A program made the position numbers and the translations under genes. Shown here piece by piece: positions 1 to 6,371 of a stretch of 9,875 nt of DNA. Source of the DNA: Sulfurimonas sp. (GTDB lineage: Bacteria; Campylobacterota; Campylobacteria; Campylobacterales; Sulfurimonadaceae). The stretch is from assembly GCA_021157485.1 (NCBI GenBank), contig JAGGWO010000128.1:1-9875 (forward strand), in the 5' to 3' direction. How positions within the stretch are numbered: position 1 is the stretch's first letter; every line of letters begins with the position of its first letter. The notes under the pieces were generated by a model. It made no database searches. It saw only the letters and a program-made list of their open reading frames with translations, and had not been told where the DNA came from.

Positions 1-1
1 A

Positions 2-415
2 GTAAATGCAAGAAAAGCCCATGAAAATCAAATGAAAAAGATTGAATCTCTTTTAAAGGGGAAAGAAGTTGATAATCCAACTGCAGCTTTAAAGACAGAG
101 TGTGAATTTGGAAAATGGTTATATGATGATAACAGCCATTTAAAAGATATTTTAGGGAGTATTTTTTACAATAATTTAGAAAGTTTACATGCTAGATGGC
201 ATATTGAATATCTAAGAGTATTTGAGATATTTTTTAAACCAAAAAAGAAGGGCTTTTTTTCAAAAGCTTTTGGTAGTAATAAAATAGATGAAATGGAGTT
301 TGATAAAGCGAAACTGTACTATTCGGAGTTAGAATCTACAACCAATGAACTTTTAAAAGTTATTGCTTCATCTCAAAGACGATTAGAAGCCTTAAGAGAG
401 GAAAAGTTTTATTAA
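2..415 (+). CDS. CZB-domain (chemoreceptor zinc-binding type) protein, 5' end outside the window
   Basis: The visible part has the arrangement of a CZB zinc-binding domain: a His at bases 20-22 (context ARKAHENQ), then CEFGKW, then HARWH (an HxxxH pair), which together give the usual three-His/one-Cys zinc site. The first Met codon is at base 32, but the frame stays open to the window edge, the His codon lies before that Met, and no Shine-Dalgarno sequence precedes it. The true start is therefore upstream. CZB domains, usually attached to chemoreceptors or diguanylate cyclases, sense zinc or oxidants such as hypochlorite in the cytoplasm. After the domain come a basic patch (KPKKKGFFSK) and a helical, charged C-terminus (SELESTTNELLKVIASSQRR) likely to form a coiled coil. 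What lies N-terminal (a receptor, an enzyme domain or nothing) cannot be seen. The stop lies 7 bases from the convergent ribA stop. Confidence 0.75.
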   Translation, partial: VNARKAHENQMKKIESLLKGKEVDNPTAALKTECEFGKWLYDDNSHLKDILGSIFYNNLESLHARWHIEYLRVFEIFFKPKKKGFFSKAFGSNKIDEMEFDKAKLYYSELESTTNELLKVIASSQRRLEALREEKFY

Positions 416-422
416 ATAATTT

Positions 423-998
423 TTAAAAAAGGTGTCCCATATCATCTTTTTTAGTATTTATATAATCTTTGTTATATTTGTTAGTTTTCATAATAATTGG
501 TATTCTCTCGACAATCTCTATATCACTGATTGAGTTTACTTTATCAGGATTATTTGTAAGTAGTTTTATCTTATGGATGTTGAAATGCTTAAGTATATAG
601 GTAACCATCTCATAAGTTCTCTCATCTGCACGAAATCCAAGTTGATGATTTGCCTCAACAGTGTTAAGGCCTTTATCTTGAAGAGCATAAGCATTTATCT
701 TATTTAAAAGACCGATATTTCTTCCCTCTTGTCTGAGGTAAATAACCATGCCGTTAGTTTTTTCTGCTAACTCTAGTGCGTATTCAAGTTGGTCACGACA
801 GTCACATTTTAAACTACCAATAGCATCACCAGTTAAGCACTCAGAGTGAACCCTAACAATAGGAGTCTCATCAAGGTTTTCTTTGTATATGACAAGGTGT
901 TCTTTACAGCCATCTTTGCATGGTTCTTTAAAAGCTTTTACTTTAAAATCACCAAATCTTGAGGGTAAATTTGCTACTTCGGAAATCTGTATATTCAT
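423..998 (-). CDS. ribA: GTP cyclohydrolase II
   Basis: This cytoplasmic enzyme opens the imidazole ring of GTP to give 2,5-diamino-6-ribosylamino-4-pyrimidinone 5'-phosphate, formate and pyrophosphate, the first step of riboflavin synthesis. The 191-residue product is a full-length stand-alone RibA; there is no fused RibB (DHBP synthase) domain. Visible motifs are [10 protein letters not shown] with zinc ligand C54, then [11 protein letters not shown] with zinc ligands C65 and C67, RQEGRNIGL around 89-97, the family segment [12 protein letters not shown] (99-110), RADERTY with the probable catalytic D125/R127 region, and LLTNNPDK (146-153). The start MNIQISE fits the family length, although its ribosome site is weak (AAAGATT). 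It diverges from hemB. I recall the same ribA/hemB/argF order in Campylobacter jejuni. An extended -10 element about 42 bases upstream probably drives it. Confidence 0.96.
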   Translation of the reverse strand: MNIQISEVANLPSRFGDFKVKAFKEPCKDGCKEHLVIYKENLDETPIVRVHSECLTGDAIGSLKCDCRDQLEYALELAEKTNGMVIYLRQEGRNIGLLNKINAYALQDKGLNTVEANHQLGFRADERTYEMVTYILKHFNIHKIKLLTNNPDKVNSISDIEIVERIPIIMKTNKYNKDYINTKKDDMGHLF

Positions 999-1039
999 TA
1001 TTAATCTTTAAAAGGGTAAAATATTTTTTTAAAAAAATG

Positions 1040-1048
1040 ATTATAGCA
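1040..1048 (-). promoter_or_regulatory. Probable ribA promoter (extended -10)
   Basis: On the minus strand the sequence TGCTATAAT is a perfect TATAAT (1040-1045) with the upstream TG of an extended -10, preceded by a run of T. There is no convincing -35, as is common for the main sigma factor in Campylobacterota. Transcription would begin near 1033, giving a leader of about 35 bases before ribA. The element lies inside the leader of hemB, and its upstream side reaches the hemB start codon, so the two divergent genes share this short region. Confidence 0.55.
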
Positions 1049-1063
1049 AAAAAAGGTTTAAGT

Positions 1064-2035
1064 ATGTTTCAAAGATTTCGTAGAACTCGTTTAAACACGC
1101 ATCTTCGCGCATTAGTAAGAGAGACAAATGTAAGTGTAGATGATTTTATATATCCACTCTTTATTCGTCCTGGTAAAGGGATTAAAACAGAAGTGGCATC
1201 TATGCCTGGTGTTTTCCAGATGAGTATTGATGAGGTTTTAAAAGAGTGTGAAGTGTTAAAAGAACTTGGAATTTACTCAATTATTCTTTTTGGTATTCCT
1301 GATGTAAAAGACTCTATTGGTTCAGATTCGCTCTGCGATCATGGAATCATCGCTTCATCAATCCGTGCTATAAAAGAAGCACATCCAGATATGTTTGTTG
1401 TTACTGATTTATGTTTTTGTGAGTACACGGACCATGGGCACTGTGGAATTATAGATGAAGAGAATGAAACGGTTAACAACGATGCAACTCTTGAAATCTC
1501 AGGACAGCAAGCAGTTATCCATGCAAAAGCTGGAGTTGATATGATCGCACCATCTGGAATGATGGATGGGATTATCGAAGTTTTAAGAACTGCTCTTGAT
1601 GAAGCTGGATTTGAAAACCTACCTATTATGGCTTACTCAACTAAATTTGCTTCAGGATACTACGGACCATTCCGTGATGTAGCAGAATCAACTCCAAGTT
1701 TTGGCGACCGTGCTTCGTATCAGATGGACCCTGCAAACAGACGTGAGGCTATTAGTGAGTCTATATCTGATGAGGCTCAAGGTGCTGATATACTTATGGT
1801 GAAACCTGCTCTTGCATACTTAGATATAGTACGTGAGATAAAAGATGCTACGTCACTTCCAATGGCTGTTTATAATGTAAGTGGTGAATATGCAATGCTT
1901 AAAATGGCTGGAATGAATGACTTGATTGATTATGAGAGAGTTGTTATGGAGACGATGATTGCGTTTAAACGTGCTGGAGCTGATATAATTATCTCATATC
2001 ACGCAAAAGAAGTAGCACAAATGCTAAAAAAATAG
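1064..2035 (+). CDS. hemB: Porphobilinogen synthase (delta-aminolevulinic acid dehydratase)
   Basis: HemB condenses two 5-aminolevulinate molecules to porphobilinogen in heme biosynthesis; the family forms a homo-octamer in the cytoplasm. With the start at [11 protein letters not shown] the protein has 323 residues, the normal length. Seen in it are the metal-binding segment [14 protein letters not shown] with C117, C119 and C127, which marks a zinc-type active site, and the two active-site lysines K194 ([15 protein letters not shown]) and K247 ([14 protein letters not shown], the Schiff-base lysine). The frame is open further upstream, to 959, but 1064 is chosen because AAAAGG at 1051-1056 lies 7 bases before it and family members begin here. 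hemB diverges from ribA and is followed by argF after 35 bases with no terminator, so the two are probably co-transcribed. Its own -10 is unclear; TAAAAT at 1017-1022 is the best candidate. Confidence 0.97.
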   Translation: MFQRFRRTRLNTHLRALVRETNVSVDDFIYPLFIRPGKGIKTEVASMPGVFQMSIDEVLKECEVLKELGIYSIILFGIPDVKDSIGSDSLCDHGIIASSIRAIKEAHPDMFVVTDLCFCEYTDHGHCGIIDEENETVNNDATLEISGQQAVIHAKAGVDMIAPSGMMDGIIEVLRTALDEAGFENLPIMAYSTKFASGYYGPFRDVAESTPSFGDRASYQMDPANRREAISESISDEAQGADILMVKPALAYLDIVREIKDATSLPMAVYNVSGEYAMLKMAGMNDLIDYERVVMETMIAFKRAGADIIISYHAKEVAQMLKK

Positions 2036-2070
2036 TACAATTAAGAACTGAGAGAAAACTAGGAAAGATT

Positions 2071-2994
2071 ATGAGACATTTTTTAACACTTAAAGACTTT
2101 ACAAAAGAAGAAATCTTAGAGATTATAGATATTGGTTTAGAGATAAAAAAAGATTTAAAAGCTGGCGTTTACAAAGAAGAGCTTAAAAAGCAAACACTTG
2201 CGATGATATTTGAAAAAAGCTCAACTAGAACGCGTGTAAGTTTTGAGACTGGTATGTTTCAACTAGGTGGACATGCACTTTTTCTTTCAAATCGTGATAT
2301 CCATTTAGGTCGTGGTGAACCTATAAAAGATACTTCACGTGTAATCTCAAGTATGTGTGATATGGTTATGATTAGAACGTTTGAGCACTCTATGATTGAA
2401 GAGTTTGCAGAGTACTCTAAGGTACCTGTTATTAATGGCTTAACAGATTCATACCATCCTGTACAACTCTTAGCAGACTATATGACTATGGTTGAATATG
2501 GTGTAAATGAAAACGCAGTCGTTGCTTACATAGGTGATGGGAACAATATGACTCACTCATGGATGATGCTTGCAGCAAAGTTGGGTTTTGAGCTTAGAAT
2601 TGCAACTCCTAAGGGTTATGAAGTTGACTCAGTTGTCTTGGAAAATTCTATGAAAATTGCACGTGAGAGTGGAGCAGTTATTACTGTAATGAATGATCCT
2701 AAAGAAGCAATTCATGGTGCTACTATCGTGACAACAGATACTTGGGCTTCAATGGGTCAAGAGGATGAAAAAGAGCAGAGAATTAAAGACTTTAAAGGCT
2801 TTATGGTTGATGATTTGATGATGTGTTTAGCTAAAAAAGATGCTAAATTTTTACACTGTCTTCCTGCATATAGAGAACAAGAAGTGAGTGAGTCAGTTTT
2901 AGAAGGACATGCTAAAATAGTATTTGATGAGGCTGAAAATAGACTTCACGCTCAAAAAGGTCTGATGGTTTGGTTAGATAGACAAAGAGGCTAG
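2071..2994 (+). CDS. argF: Ornithine carbamoyltransferase
   Basis: This enzyme transfers the carbamoyl group from carbamoyl phosphate to ornithine, giving citrulline in arginine synthesis. The 307-residue product is full length. Diagnostic motifs are STRTR at 51-55 (carbamoyl phosphate binding), HPVQ at 129-132, the DTWASMGQ loop at 223-230 whose SMG triplet is typical of ornithine enzymes, and HCLP at 262-265 with the catalytic Cys263. The SMG loop and HCLP separate it from aspartate carbamoyltransferase. An AGGA ribosome site (2061-2064) stands 6 bases before the ATG. It follows hemB closely, so it is probably the second gene of a hemB-argF transcript. A short hairpin overlaps its stop codon, where the convergent minus-strand genes begin to arrive. 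Confidence 0.97.
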   Translation: MRHFLTLKDFTKEEILEIIDIGLEIKKDLKAGVYKEELKKQTLAMIFEKSSTRTRVSFETGMFQLGGHALFLSNRDIHLGRGEPIKDTSRVISSMCDMVMIRTFEHSMIEEFAEYSKVPVINGLTDSYHPVQLLADYMTMVEYGVNENAVVAYIGDGNNMTHSWMMLAAKLGFELRIATPKGYEVDSVVLENSMKIARESGAVITVMNDPKEAIHGATIVTTDTWASMGQEDEKEQRIKDFKGFMVDDLMMCLAKKDAKFLHCLPAYREQEVSESVLEGHAKIVFDEAENRLHAQKGLMVWLDRQRG

Positions 2995-3005
2995 AAAAGC
3001 CTTTT
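2985..3005. terminator. Small hairpin between convergent argF and the NIT-like gene
   Basis: AAGAGGC (2985-2991) and GCCTTTT (2999-3005) pair over seven positions, one of them a G-U wobble, around a 7-base loop that contains the argF stop codon. The T-run lies inside the right arm and is followed by ATATCC, so this is at best a weak intrinsic terminator. It overlaps the stop codon of the minus-strand gene and could act in both directions. With only 9 bases between the two stop codons there is no better candidate. Confidence 0.4.
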
Positions 3006-3861
3006 ATATCCATCCTTTAGAATCTTTGATAATTGCTTGATTATTTGAATTGAAGATATTTATGAGTATTGAAATGATGTCAGTACCCTCAGCAAAATAA
3101 TCATCTGCGTTTAACTTGCTTTTTCCCTTTAAAATTTTTGATTTTGTCAAAGTTGTATATTTTAAAATAGATTTTTGTGAAAGTGCAAGATTTTTATCAA
3201 TTGTAGAATCATAGCTATCTCTATTTCCAGCAACTATGAATTTCATATCTGTTTGAAGTTTTTCATTTATTGTGTTGATATCATTGATCATAGCTGCCAT
3301 TGCATATTTTTGAGCCTTAGTGATTTTACCCTTAGCAATAATACCAGAACCCATACCTCTCATTCTACCAATCTGTTCAGTAAGAGGTAAAATAGTTTCC
3401 ATCATAATAACAGAAGCCTCTTGCCCAAGTTTGTTTAAATCTTTAGAGCCCTGTTTGCTAACAGTTTGAGCAAGCATCAGGGTTAGTTCTATCTGTTGTG
3501 TATATGCGTCAAACGCAGCAGATGGCTCTAATTTCAACGCTTTATTATTTAAGATTACAAGTGACTGAGAAATACTTGTTGCTCTATCTCTAATTATAGG
3601 ATTAGTAGCTAAGGGAAGTGATTCCATAATTCCAAGAGCTCTTTTCATATCTTGTTTATTACCATGGATTAAAAGAAGAGTACTCTCATTCCCATTTAGA
3701 TAACTATTTGTTAAACCACGAGTTTTTTGTGTTGCTATTACTAAATCTTTTAGAGAGTTGATATATTTTGCATTTTGGGCTTGCTCGTTATTTGAAAATA
3801 GTGATTTTGCCTGTAATTGGAGAGTAGAGAGTAGAAGTGTAATAAGTATCACTTTACGCAT
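3004..3861 (-). CDS. Secreted NIT-like (nitrate/nitrite-sensing type) domain protein, copy A
   Basis: The product has 285 residues. It opens with a signal peptide (MRKVILITLLLSTLQLQA, probable cleavage before KSLFSN). The rest is mostly helical and resembles the NIT domain, a helical-bundle sensor known from the NasR antiterminator and from chemoreceptors. Two regions suggest this: ATQKTRGLTNSYLNGN near 43-58, with R48, and IGRMRGMGSGIIAKGKIT near 164-181, with R168. In NIT proteins two conserved arginines bind the anion, so R48 and R168 are the likely counterparts. Unlike known NIT proteins there is no transmembrane helix after the domain and no HAMP, kinase, ANTAR or methyl-accepting part; the chain ends in DSKGWI. 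It is therefore predicted to be a free periplasmic protein. It is a tandem paralog of the gene at 3962-4813. AAAGGA precedes the ATG by 5 bases. The nitrate ligand is inferred from fold resemblance only. Confidence 0.62.
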   Translation of the reverse strand: MRKVILITLLLSTLQLQAKSLFSNNEQAQNAKYINSLKDLVIATQKTRGLTNSYLNGNESTLLLIHGNKQDMKRALGIMESLPLATNPIIRDRATSISQSLVILNNKALKLEPSAAFDAYTQQIELTLMLAQTVSKQGSKDLNKLGQEASVIMMETILPLTEQIGRMRGMGSGIIAKGKITKAQKYAMAAMINDINTINEKLQTDMKFIVAGNRDSYDSTIDKNLALSQKSILKYTTLTKSKILKGKSKLNADDYFAEGTDIISILINIFNSNNQAIIKDSKGWI

Positions 3862-3889
3862 ATATATCCTTTGAGTTTTTAGTTGTGAA

Positions 3890-3895
3890 ATTATA
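3890..3895 (-). promoter_or_regulatory. Probable promoter of NIT-like copy A (-10)
   Basis: The minus strand reads TTTTTAGTATAATTTC, with a perfect TATAAT 28 bases upstream of the start codon and a T-rich run before it. This is the usual pattern of vegetative promoters in Campylobacterota, and no -35 is visible. The leader would be about 20 bases and would contain the AAAGGA ribosome site. The element suggests copy A can be transcribed separately from copy B despite the 100-base gap. A short inverted repeat (TTGT, 4 bases, ACAA) lies upstream at 3940-3951. Confidence 0.5.
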
Positions 3896-3961
3896 CTAAA
3901 AACTATATAAAATGCTGTTTAAAAGTGTTGTATTTTTTTTTGTTATCACAATCCAGCTATT

Positions 3962-4813
3962 TTACAGCCAACCTTTAGAGTCTTCTAAGATTGCACTATT
4001 GTTAGTGTTGTAAGCTTTTATGATTTTTGAAATTAGTTTAGTACCATTTTCAAAATATATATTAGGGTCTATATTTTTAATATTTTTACTAAATTCTCTT
4101 TGTGCAAATTTCGTATATGAATTTGCACTCTGGTTAACTGCTAAAACCTCGTTAGAGATACTTGATGATAATTTACTAGGATACTTTGATATGAGTCTGT
4201 TCATATCTGATTGTAGTTTTATGTTTAGCGTTTTTACTTCATTTACTAAAACAAGTATTTTAGCAAGTTCATCTTCACTTCTTGAACCCTTAGCAGCTAG
4301 TCCTGAACCAAAACCACGTAGTTGACCAACGTACTCTGTCATAGGAAGCATAACCTCCATCATAACTGCAGAAGCTTCTTGTCCAAAAGGGTTTAACTCT
4401 TTTGATGATCTTTTACTAACTGTTTGAGCTAACATTAGTGCTTGAGCAATCTGTTCAGTATAGTTTGAAAAAGCTACACTAGGTTTTTGTTTAAATGCTT
4501 TGTTGTTAAGCGTAATAAGAGATTGAGATATAGTAGTAGCTCTAGAGTTGATGATAGGGTCAGCTGCCATAGGTAGAGACTCCATTGTCCCGATTGCTTT
4601 TTTCATCTCTTGTCTATTTGCATATACAAGAAGCAGAGCAGCAGTGTTACCATTCATATAAGAGTTTGTTAAACCCCTTGTCTTTTGTGTAGCAATAACT
4701 AAGTCTTTAAGACTTCCAATATATACACTGCTATCAGCTTGTTGAGTGTTGCTAAATAGTGATTTTGCTTCTAAGCTAAATAGCATAAGTGAAACAAGTA
4801 AAAATAAACGCAT
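3962..4813 (-). CDS. Secreted NIT-like (nitrate/nitrite-sensing type) domain protein, copy B
   Basis: The 283-residue product aligns along its whole length with the next gene downstream. Shared blocks are AKSLFSN after the signal peptide, SLKDLVIATQKTRGLTNSY, MESLP, SISQSL or TISQSL, LMLAQTVSK, FGQEAS or LGQEAS, and a C-terminal DSKGW. The signal peptide is MRLFLLVSLMLFSLEA with probable cleavage before KS. Putative anion-binding arginines are R46 (QKTRG) and R166 (QLRGFGSG). As in copy A there is no later membrane helix and no output domain, so a soluble periplasmic location is predicted. AAGGA lies about 7 bases before the ATG. The pair is a gene duplication old enough for many substitutions but with length and order intact. 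A role as a periplasmic binding partner of a separate receptor or kinase is possible but is inference; a non-sensory helical-bundle function cannot be excluded. Confidence 0.62.
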   Translation of the reverse strand: MRLFLLVSLMLFSLEAKSLFSNTQQADSSVYIGSLKDLVIATQKTRGLTNSYMNGNTAALLLVYANRQEMKKAIGTMESLPMAADPIINSRATTISQSLITLNNKAFKQKPSVAFSNYTEQIAQALMLAQTVSKRSSKELNPFGQEASAVMMEVMLPMTEYVGQLRGFGSGLAAKGSRSEDELAKILVLVNEVKTLNIKLQSDMNRLISKYPSKLSSSISNEVLAVNQSANSYTKFAQREFSKNIKNIDPNIYFENGTKLISKIIKAYNTNNSAILEDSKGWL

Positions 4814-4852
4814 AATTAAATCCTTTTTTTTATTTTAAAATATGCCTACATA

Positions 4853-4881
4853 TAAATAATTATAACGTAACATAATGTCAA
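4853..4881 (-). promoter_or_regulatory. Putative promoter and operator region upstream of NIT-like copy B
   Basis: On the minus strand a perfect -35 (TTGACA, 4876-4881) is followed after 17 bases by TATTTA (4853-4858). A perfect TATAAT (4859-4864) also occurs, but only 11 bases from the -35, so which -10 is used is unclear. The same interval holds an inverted repeat, ATTAT, 8 bases, ATAAT (4859-4876). It is flanked by a wider pair, TGCCTA at 4843-4848 and TAGGCA at 4885-4890. These could be operator sites. The 87-base gap to trpS shows no intrinsic terminator. Confidence 0.45.
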
Positions 4882-4900
4882 ATATAGGCAGTTGTTTTAA

Positions 4901-5860
4901 TTAGTAAGCTATTCCAGTTGCTGTTCTTATTTTTTCCATAAGTGGCTGAGCAACCTCTTTAGCTCTAAGCGCTCCACTCTTTAAAATCTCTCTAACTTCA
5001 TCTTGATTATTTTGGAAATACTCACGTTTTTCCCTAAACTCTCTAAAGTACTCCCACATAACTTCACCAAGATAGATTTTAAAGTGACCATGACCTTCGC
5101 CACCTTTTGTGTATCTCTCCTCTAAAGCTCTGAGGTTATCACCCTCTAAAAATAGTTTTGCCATGTTGTAAACATTACAATTTATAAACTCTTTAGGGTC
5201 TTCCATTGCTACATTTTCAGTTACAATTTTTTTAATAGTTTTGAGTTGTTTTTTCTCTTCACCAAAGATGTTTACAGTATTTCCATAACTTTTAGACATT
5301 TTTTGTCCATCTATTCCTGGAACTGTTTGAACTTCTTCTTGAATACGAAACTCTGGCATAACTAAGATATCGCCATATTCATTGTTGAACTTAGTTGCTA
5401 TATCTCTTGCAATTTCAACATGCTGAATCTGATCTTTTCCAACAGGAATAACTTCTGAGCCAAAAAGTAAAATATCAGCTGCCATTAGAACAGGATATGA
5501 AAAGAGTGAGTGGTTCGCAGCTATACCTTTTGCTGTTTTATCTTTGAAACTATGAGCACGTTCAAGTAGTCCCATAGGAGTAAAAGATGATAGTATCCAG
5601 TAGAGTTCTAAAACTTCTTTGACATCTGATTGTACCCAAAATGTTGATTTTTCTGGATCTATTCCAAGTGCTAAAAAGTCAGTAGCACACTGCATAGTAA
5701 GTTTAGATAAATCTTTTCCACCGCTTGTCATTGCGTGATAGTTAGCAATAAAAGCAAAAGTATCACTATCTTTTTGAGCATCTACCATCTGTTTTATAGA
5801 TCCGAAATAGTTTCCAATATGTAAGTCACCTGATGGCTGAATACCTGTTAATACTCTCAT
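4901..5860 (-). CDS. trpS: Tryptophanyl-tRNA synthetase
   Basis: TrpRS is a class I aminoacyl-tRNA synthetase that charges tRNA-Trp using ATP in the cytoplasm. The 319 residues match the bacterial family length. The N-terminus TGIQPSGDLHIGNYFG carries the HIGH-like ATP motif (HIGN, 14-17). MAADIL at 127-132 is the tryptophan-pocket segment, with D129 as the probable side-chain recognition residue. GKDQIQH (141-147) and KMSKS (187-191) complete the Rossmann catalytic domain, and the C-terminal third is the helical anticodon-binding part. AGGA stands 6 bases before the ATG. It diverges from the ribosome hibernation gene and precedes the two NIT-like genes on the same strand. The leader is short and has no T-box or leader peptide. 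Confidence 0.97.
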   Translation of the reverse strand: MRVLTGIQPSGDLHIGNYFGSIKQMVDAQKDSDTFAFIANYHAMTSGGKDLSKLTMQCATDFLALGIDPEKSTFWVQSDVKEVLELYWILSSFTPMGLLERAHSFKDKTAKGIAANHSLFSYPVLMAADILLFGSEVIPVGKDQIQHVEIARDIATKFNNEYGDILVMPEFRIQEEVQTVPGIDGQKMSKSYGNTVNIFGEEKKQLKTIKKIVTENVAMEDPKEFINCNVYNMAKLFLEGDNLRALEERYTKGGEGHGHFKIYLGEVMWEYFREFREKREYFQNNQDEVREILKSGALRAKEVAQPLMEKIRTATGIAY

Positions 5861-5900
5861 TATAAATCCTCGAGTTTAAATAGCTAAATTTTTTAATCGT

Positions 5901-5909
5901 ATTATACCA
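5901..5909 (-). promoter_or_regulatory. Probable trpS promoter (extended -10)
   Basis: The minus strand reads TTGGTATAAT, a perfect TATAAT with the TG of an extended -10 element, about 40 bases before the trpS ATG. A weak -35 candidate (GTAACA, 18-base spacer) lies at 5925-5930. The leader would be roughly 30 bases. Confidence 0.6.
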
Positions 5910-5917
5910 ATCTCAGC

Positions 5918-5946
5918 TTTATTTTGTTACTATATATCTATATAAA
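5918..5946 (+). promoter_or_regulatory. Candidate promoter of the hibernation factor gene
   Basis: TATAAA at 5941-5946 is a possible -10, with a poor -35 (TTTATT, 5918-5923) at 17 bases. TATATA at 5931-5936 is an alternative -10. The choice matters because with the first the hairpin at 5947-5965 straddles the transcription start, while with the second it is fully inside the leader. Confidence 0.35.
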
Positions 5947-5965
5947 TAGGAGCGAAATACTCCTA
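5947..5965 (+). promoter_or_regulatory. Inverted repeat in the leader of the hibernation factor gene
   Basis: TAGGAG (5947-5952) and CTCCTA (5960-5965) are perfect complements around the 7-base loop CGAAATA. The repeat lies 19 bases before the ATG and just before the real ribosome site AAAGGA (5972-5977). It may be a leader hairpin that affects translation or mRNA decay, or an operator next to the transcription start. The GGAG inside the stem resembles a ribosome site but is too far from the ATG to act as one. Confidence 0.45.
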
Positions 5966-5983
5966 AATAACAAAGGATTTACG

Positions 5984-6313
5984 ATGAACTTACAAATTCG
6001 TTCAAAAGACATAACACTTACTGATAATACAAAAGCTCATATTGAAGTTGCTATTGAGGCTTTTTCAAAATACTCTTTAGACATTACTACTATTAACGCA
6101 ACTATTGCAGCTGAAAAAAAAGGCGTATCTGTAGAGTTTGATATTCATATTGCTCATTCTCAACCTGTTGTGATTAACCAAAGTGATGATGCTTTAGATG
6201 CTGCTATTGATTTAGCAATAGACAGAGCAAATAAAGCTCTTCGTCGTCTTCATGATAAAGTTATTTCTCATCAAAAAGGGTCTGTTAAAGATCTAGAAAC
6301 ACTTGACGCATAA
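5984..6313 (+). CDS. raiA: Ribosome hibernation factor (HPF/RaiA family, short form)
   Basis: The 109-residue protein is of the S30AE family, which binds the 30S decoding centre during slow growth and blocks translation by idle ribosomes. The family pattern is clear: MNLQIRSKDITLTDNTKAH at the N-terminus, alternating beta strands (TTINATIAAEKK, VEFDIHIAH), and a last helix DALDAAIDLAIDRANKALRRLHDK (69-92) rich in basic residues. A 17-residue tail follows. There is no C-terminal dimerisation domain, so it is a short HPF or RaiA, not the long form; which of the two it matches functionally cannot be told from sequence. The frame is open further upstream to a TTG at 5924, but AAAGGA 6 bases before the ATG at 5984 and the family N-terminus fix the start. 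It ends at a strong hairpin. Confidence 0.92.
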   Translation: MNLQIRSKDITLTDNTKAHIEVAIEAFSKYSLDITTINATIAAEKKGVSVEFDIHIAHSQPVVINQSDDALDAAIDLAIDRANKALRRLHDKVISHQKGSVKDLETLDA

Positions 6314-6319
6314 TTGATT

Positions 6320-6342
6320 AATATGTCCTATAGGGACATATT
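6320..6342 (+). terminator. 9-bp perfect hairpin after the hibernation factor gene
   Basis: AATATGTCC (6320-6328) and GGACATATT (6334-6342) are perfectly complementary around a 5-base loop, 6 bases after the stop codon. What follows is T-rich (GACTTTCTCTCATTTT) but not a clean T-run, so termination may be partial and the hairpin may instead protect the mRNA end. It also sits in the spacer of a possible promoter for the next gene (TTGATT at 6314-6319, CATATT at 6337-6342), so a role as an operator palindrome is an alternative. Confidence 0.6.
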
Positions 6343-6371
6343 GACTTTCTCTCATTTTAAGGAAAATCTAT

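Noticed and set aside
959..1063. N-terminal extension of hemB by 35 residues
   Set aside because: The extension would overlap the start of divergent ribA, is Lys/Phe/Leu-rich noise, and lacks a ribosome site; AAAAGG before 1064 and the family N-terminus decide for 1064. The ATG at 1037 also lacks a ribosome site.
3931..3951. T-run with TTGTTATCACAA between the two NIT-like genes, considered as a terminator of copy B
   Set aside because: On the minus strand, where copy B is transcribed, the run is of A and follows the weak repeat, so it cannot form an intrinsic terminator for that gene.
4020..4325. Open frame of 101 codons on the plus strand opposite NIT-like copy B
   Set aside because: It lies wholly antisense to a gene with a clear paralog, ribosome site and signal peptide, and its composition is that of a reverse-complement shadow.
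5924..5983. N-terminal extension of the hibernation factor by 20 residues from a TTG
   Set aside because: It runs through the promoter and hairpin region, has no ribosome site, and the S30AE family starts at the ATG at 5984, which has AAAGGA at proper spacing.
5861..5983. T-box or leader-peptide attenuator for trpS
   Set aside because: The trpS leader from the extended -10 is only about 30 bases, with no Trp-codon peptide and no terminator-antiterminator structure.
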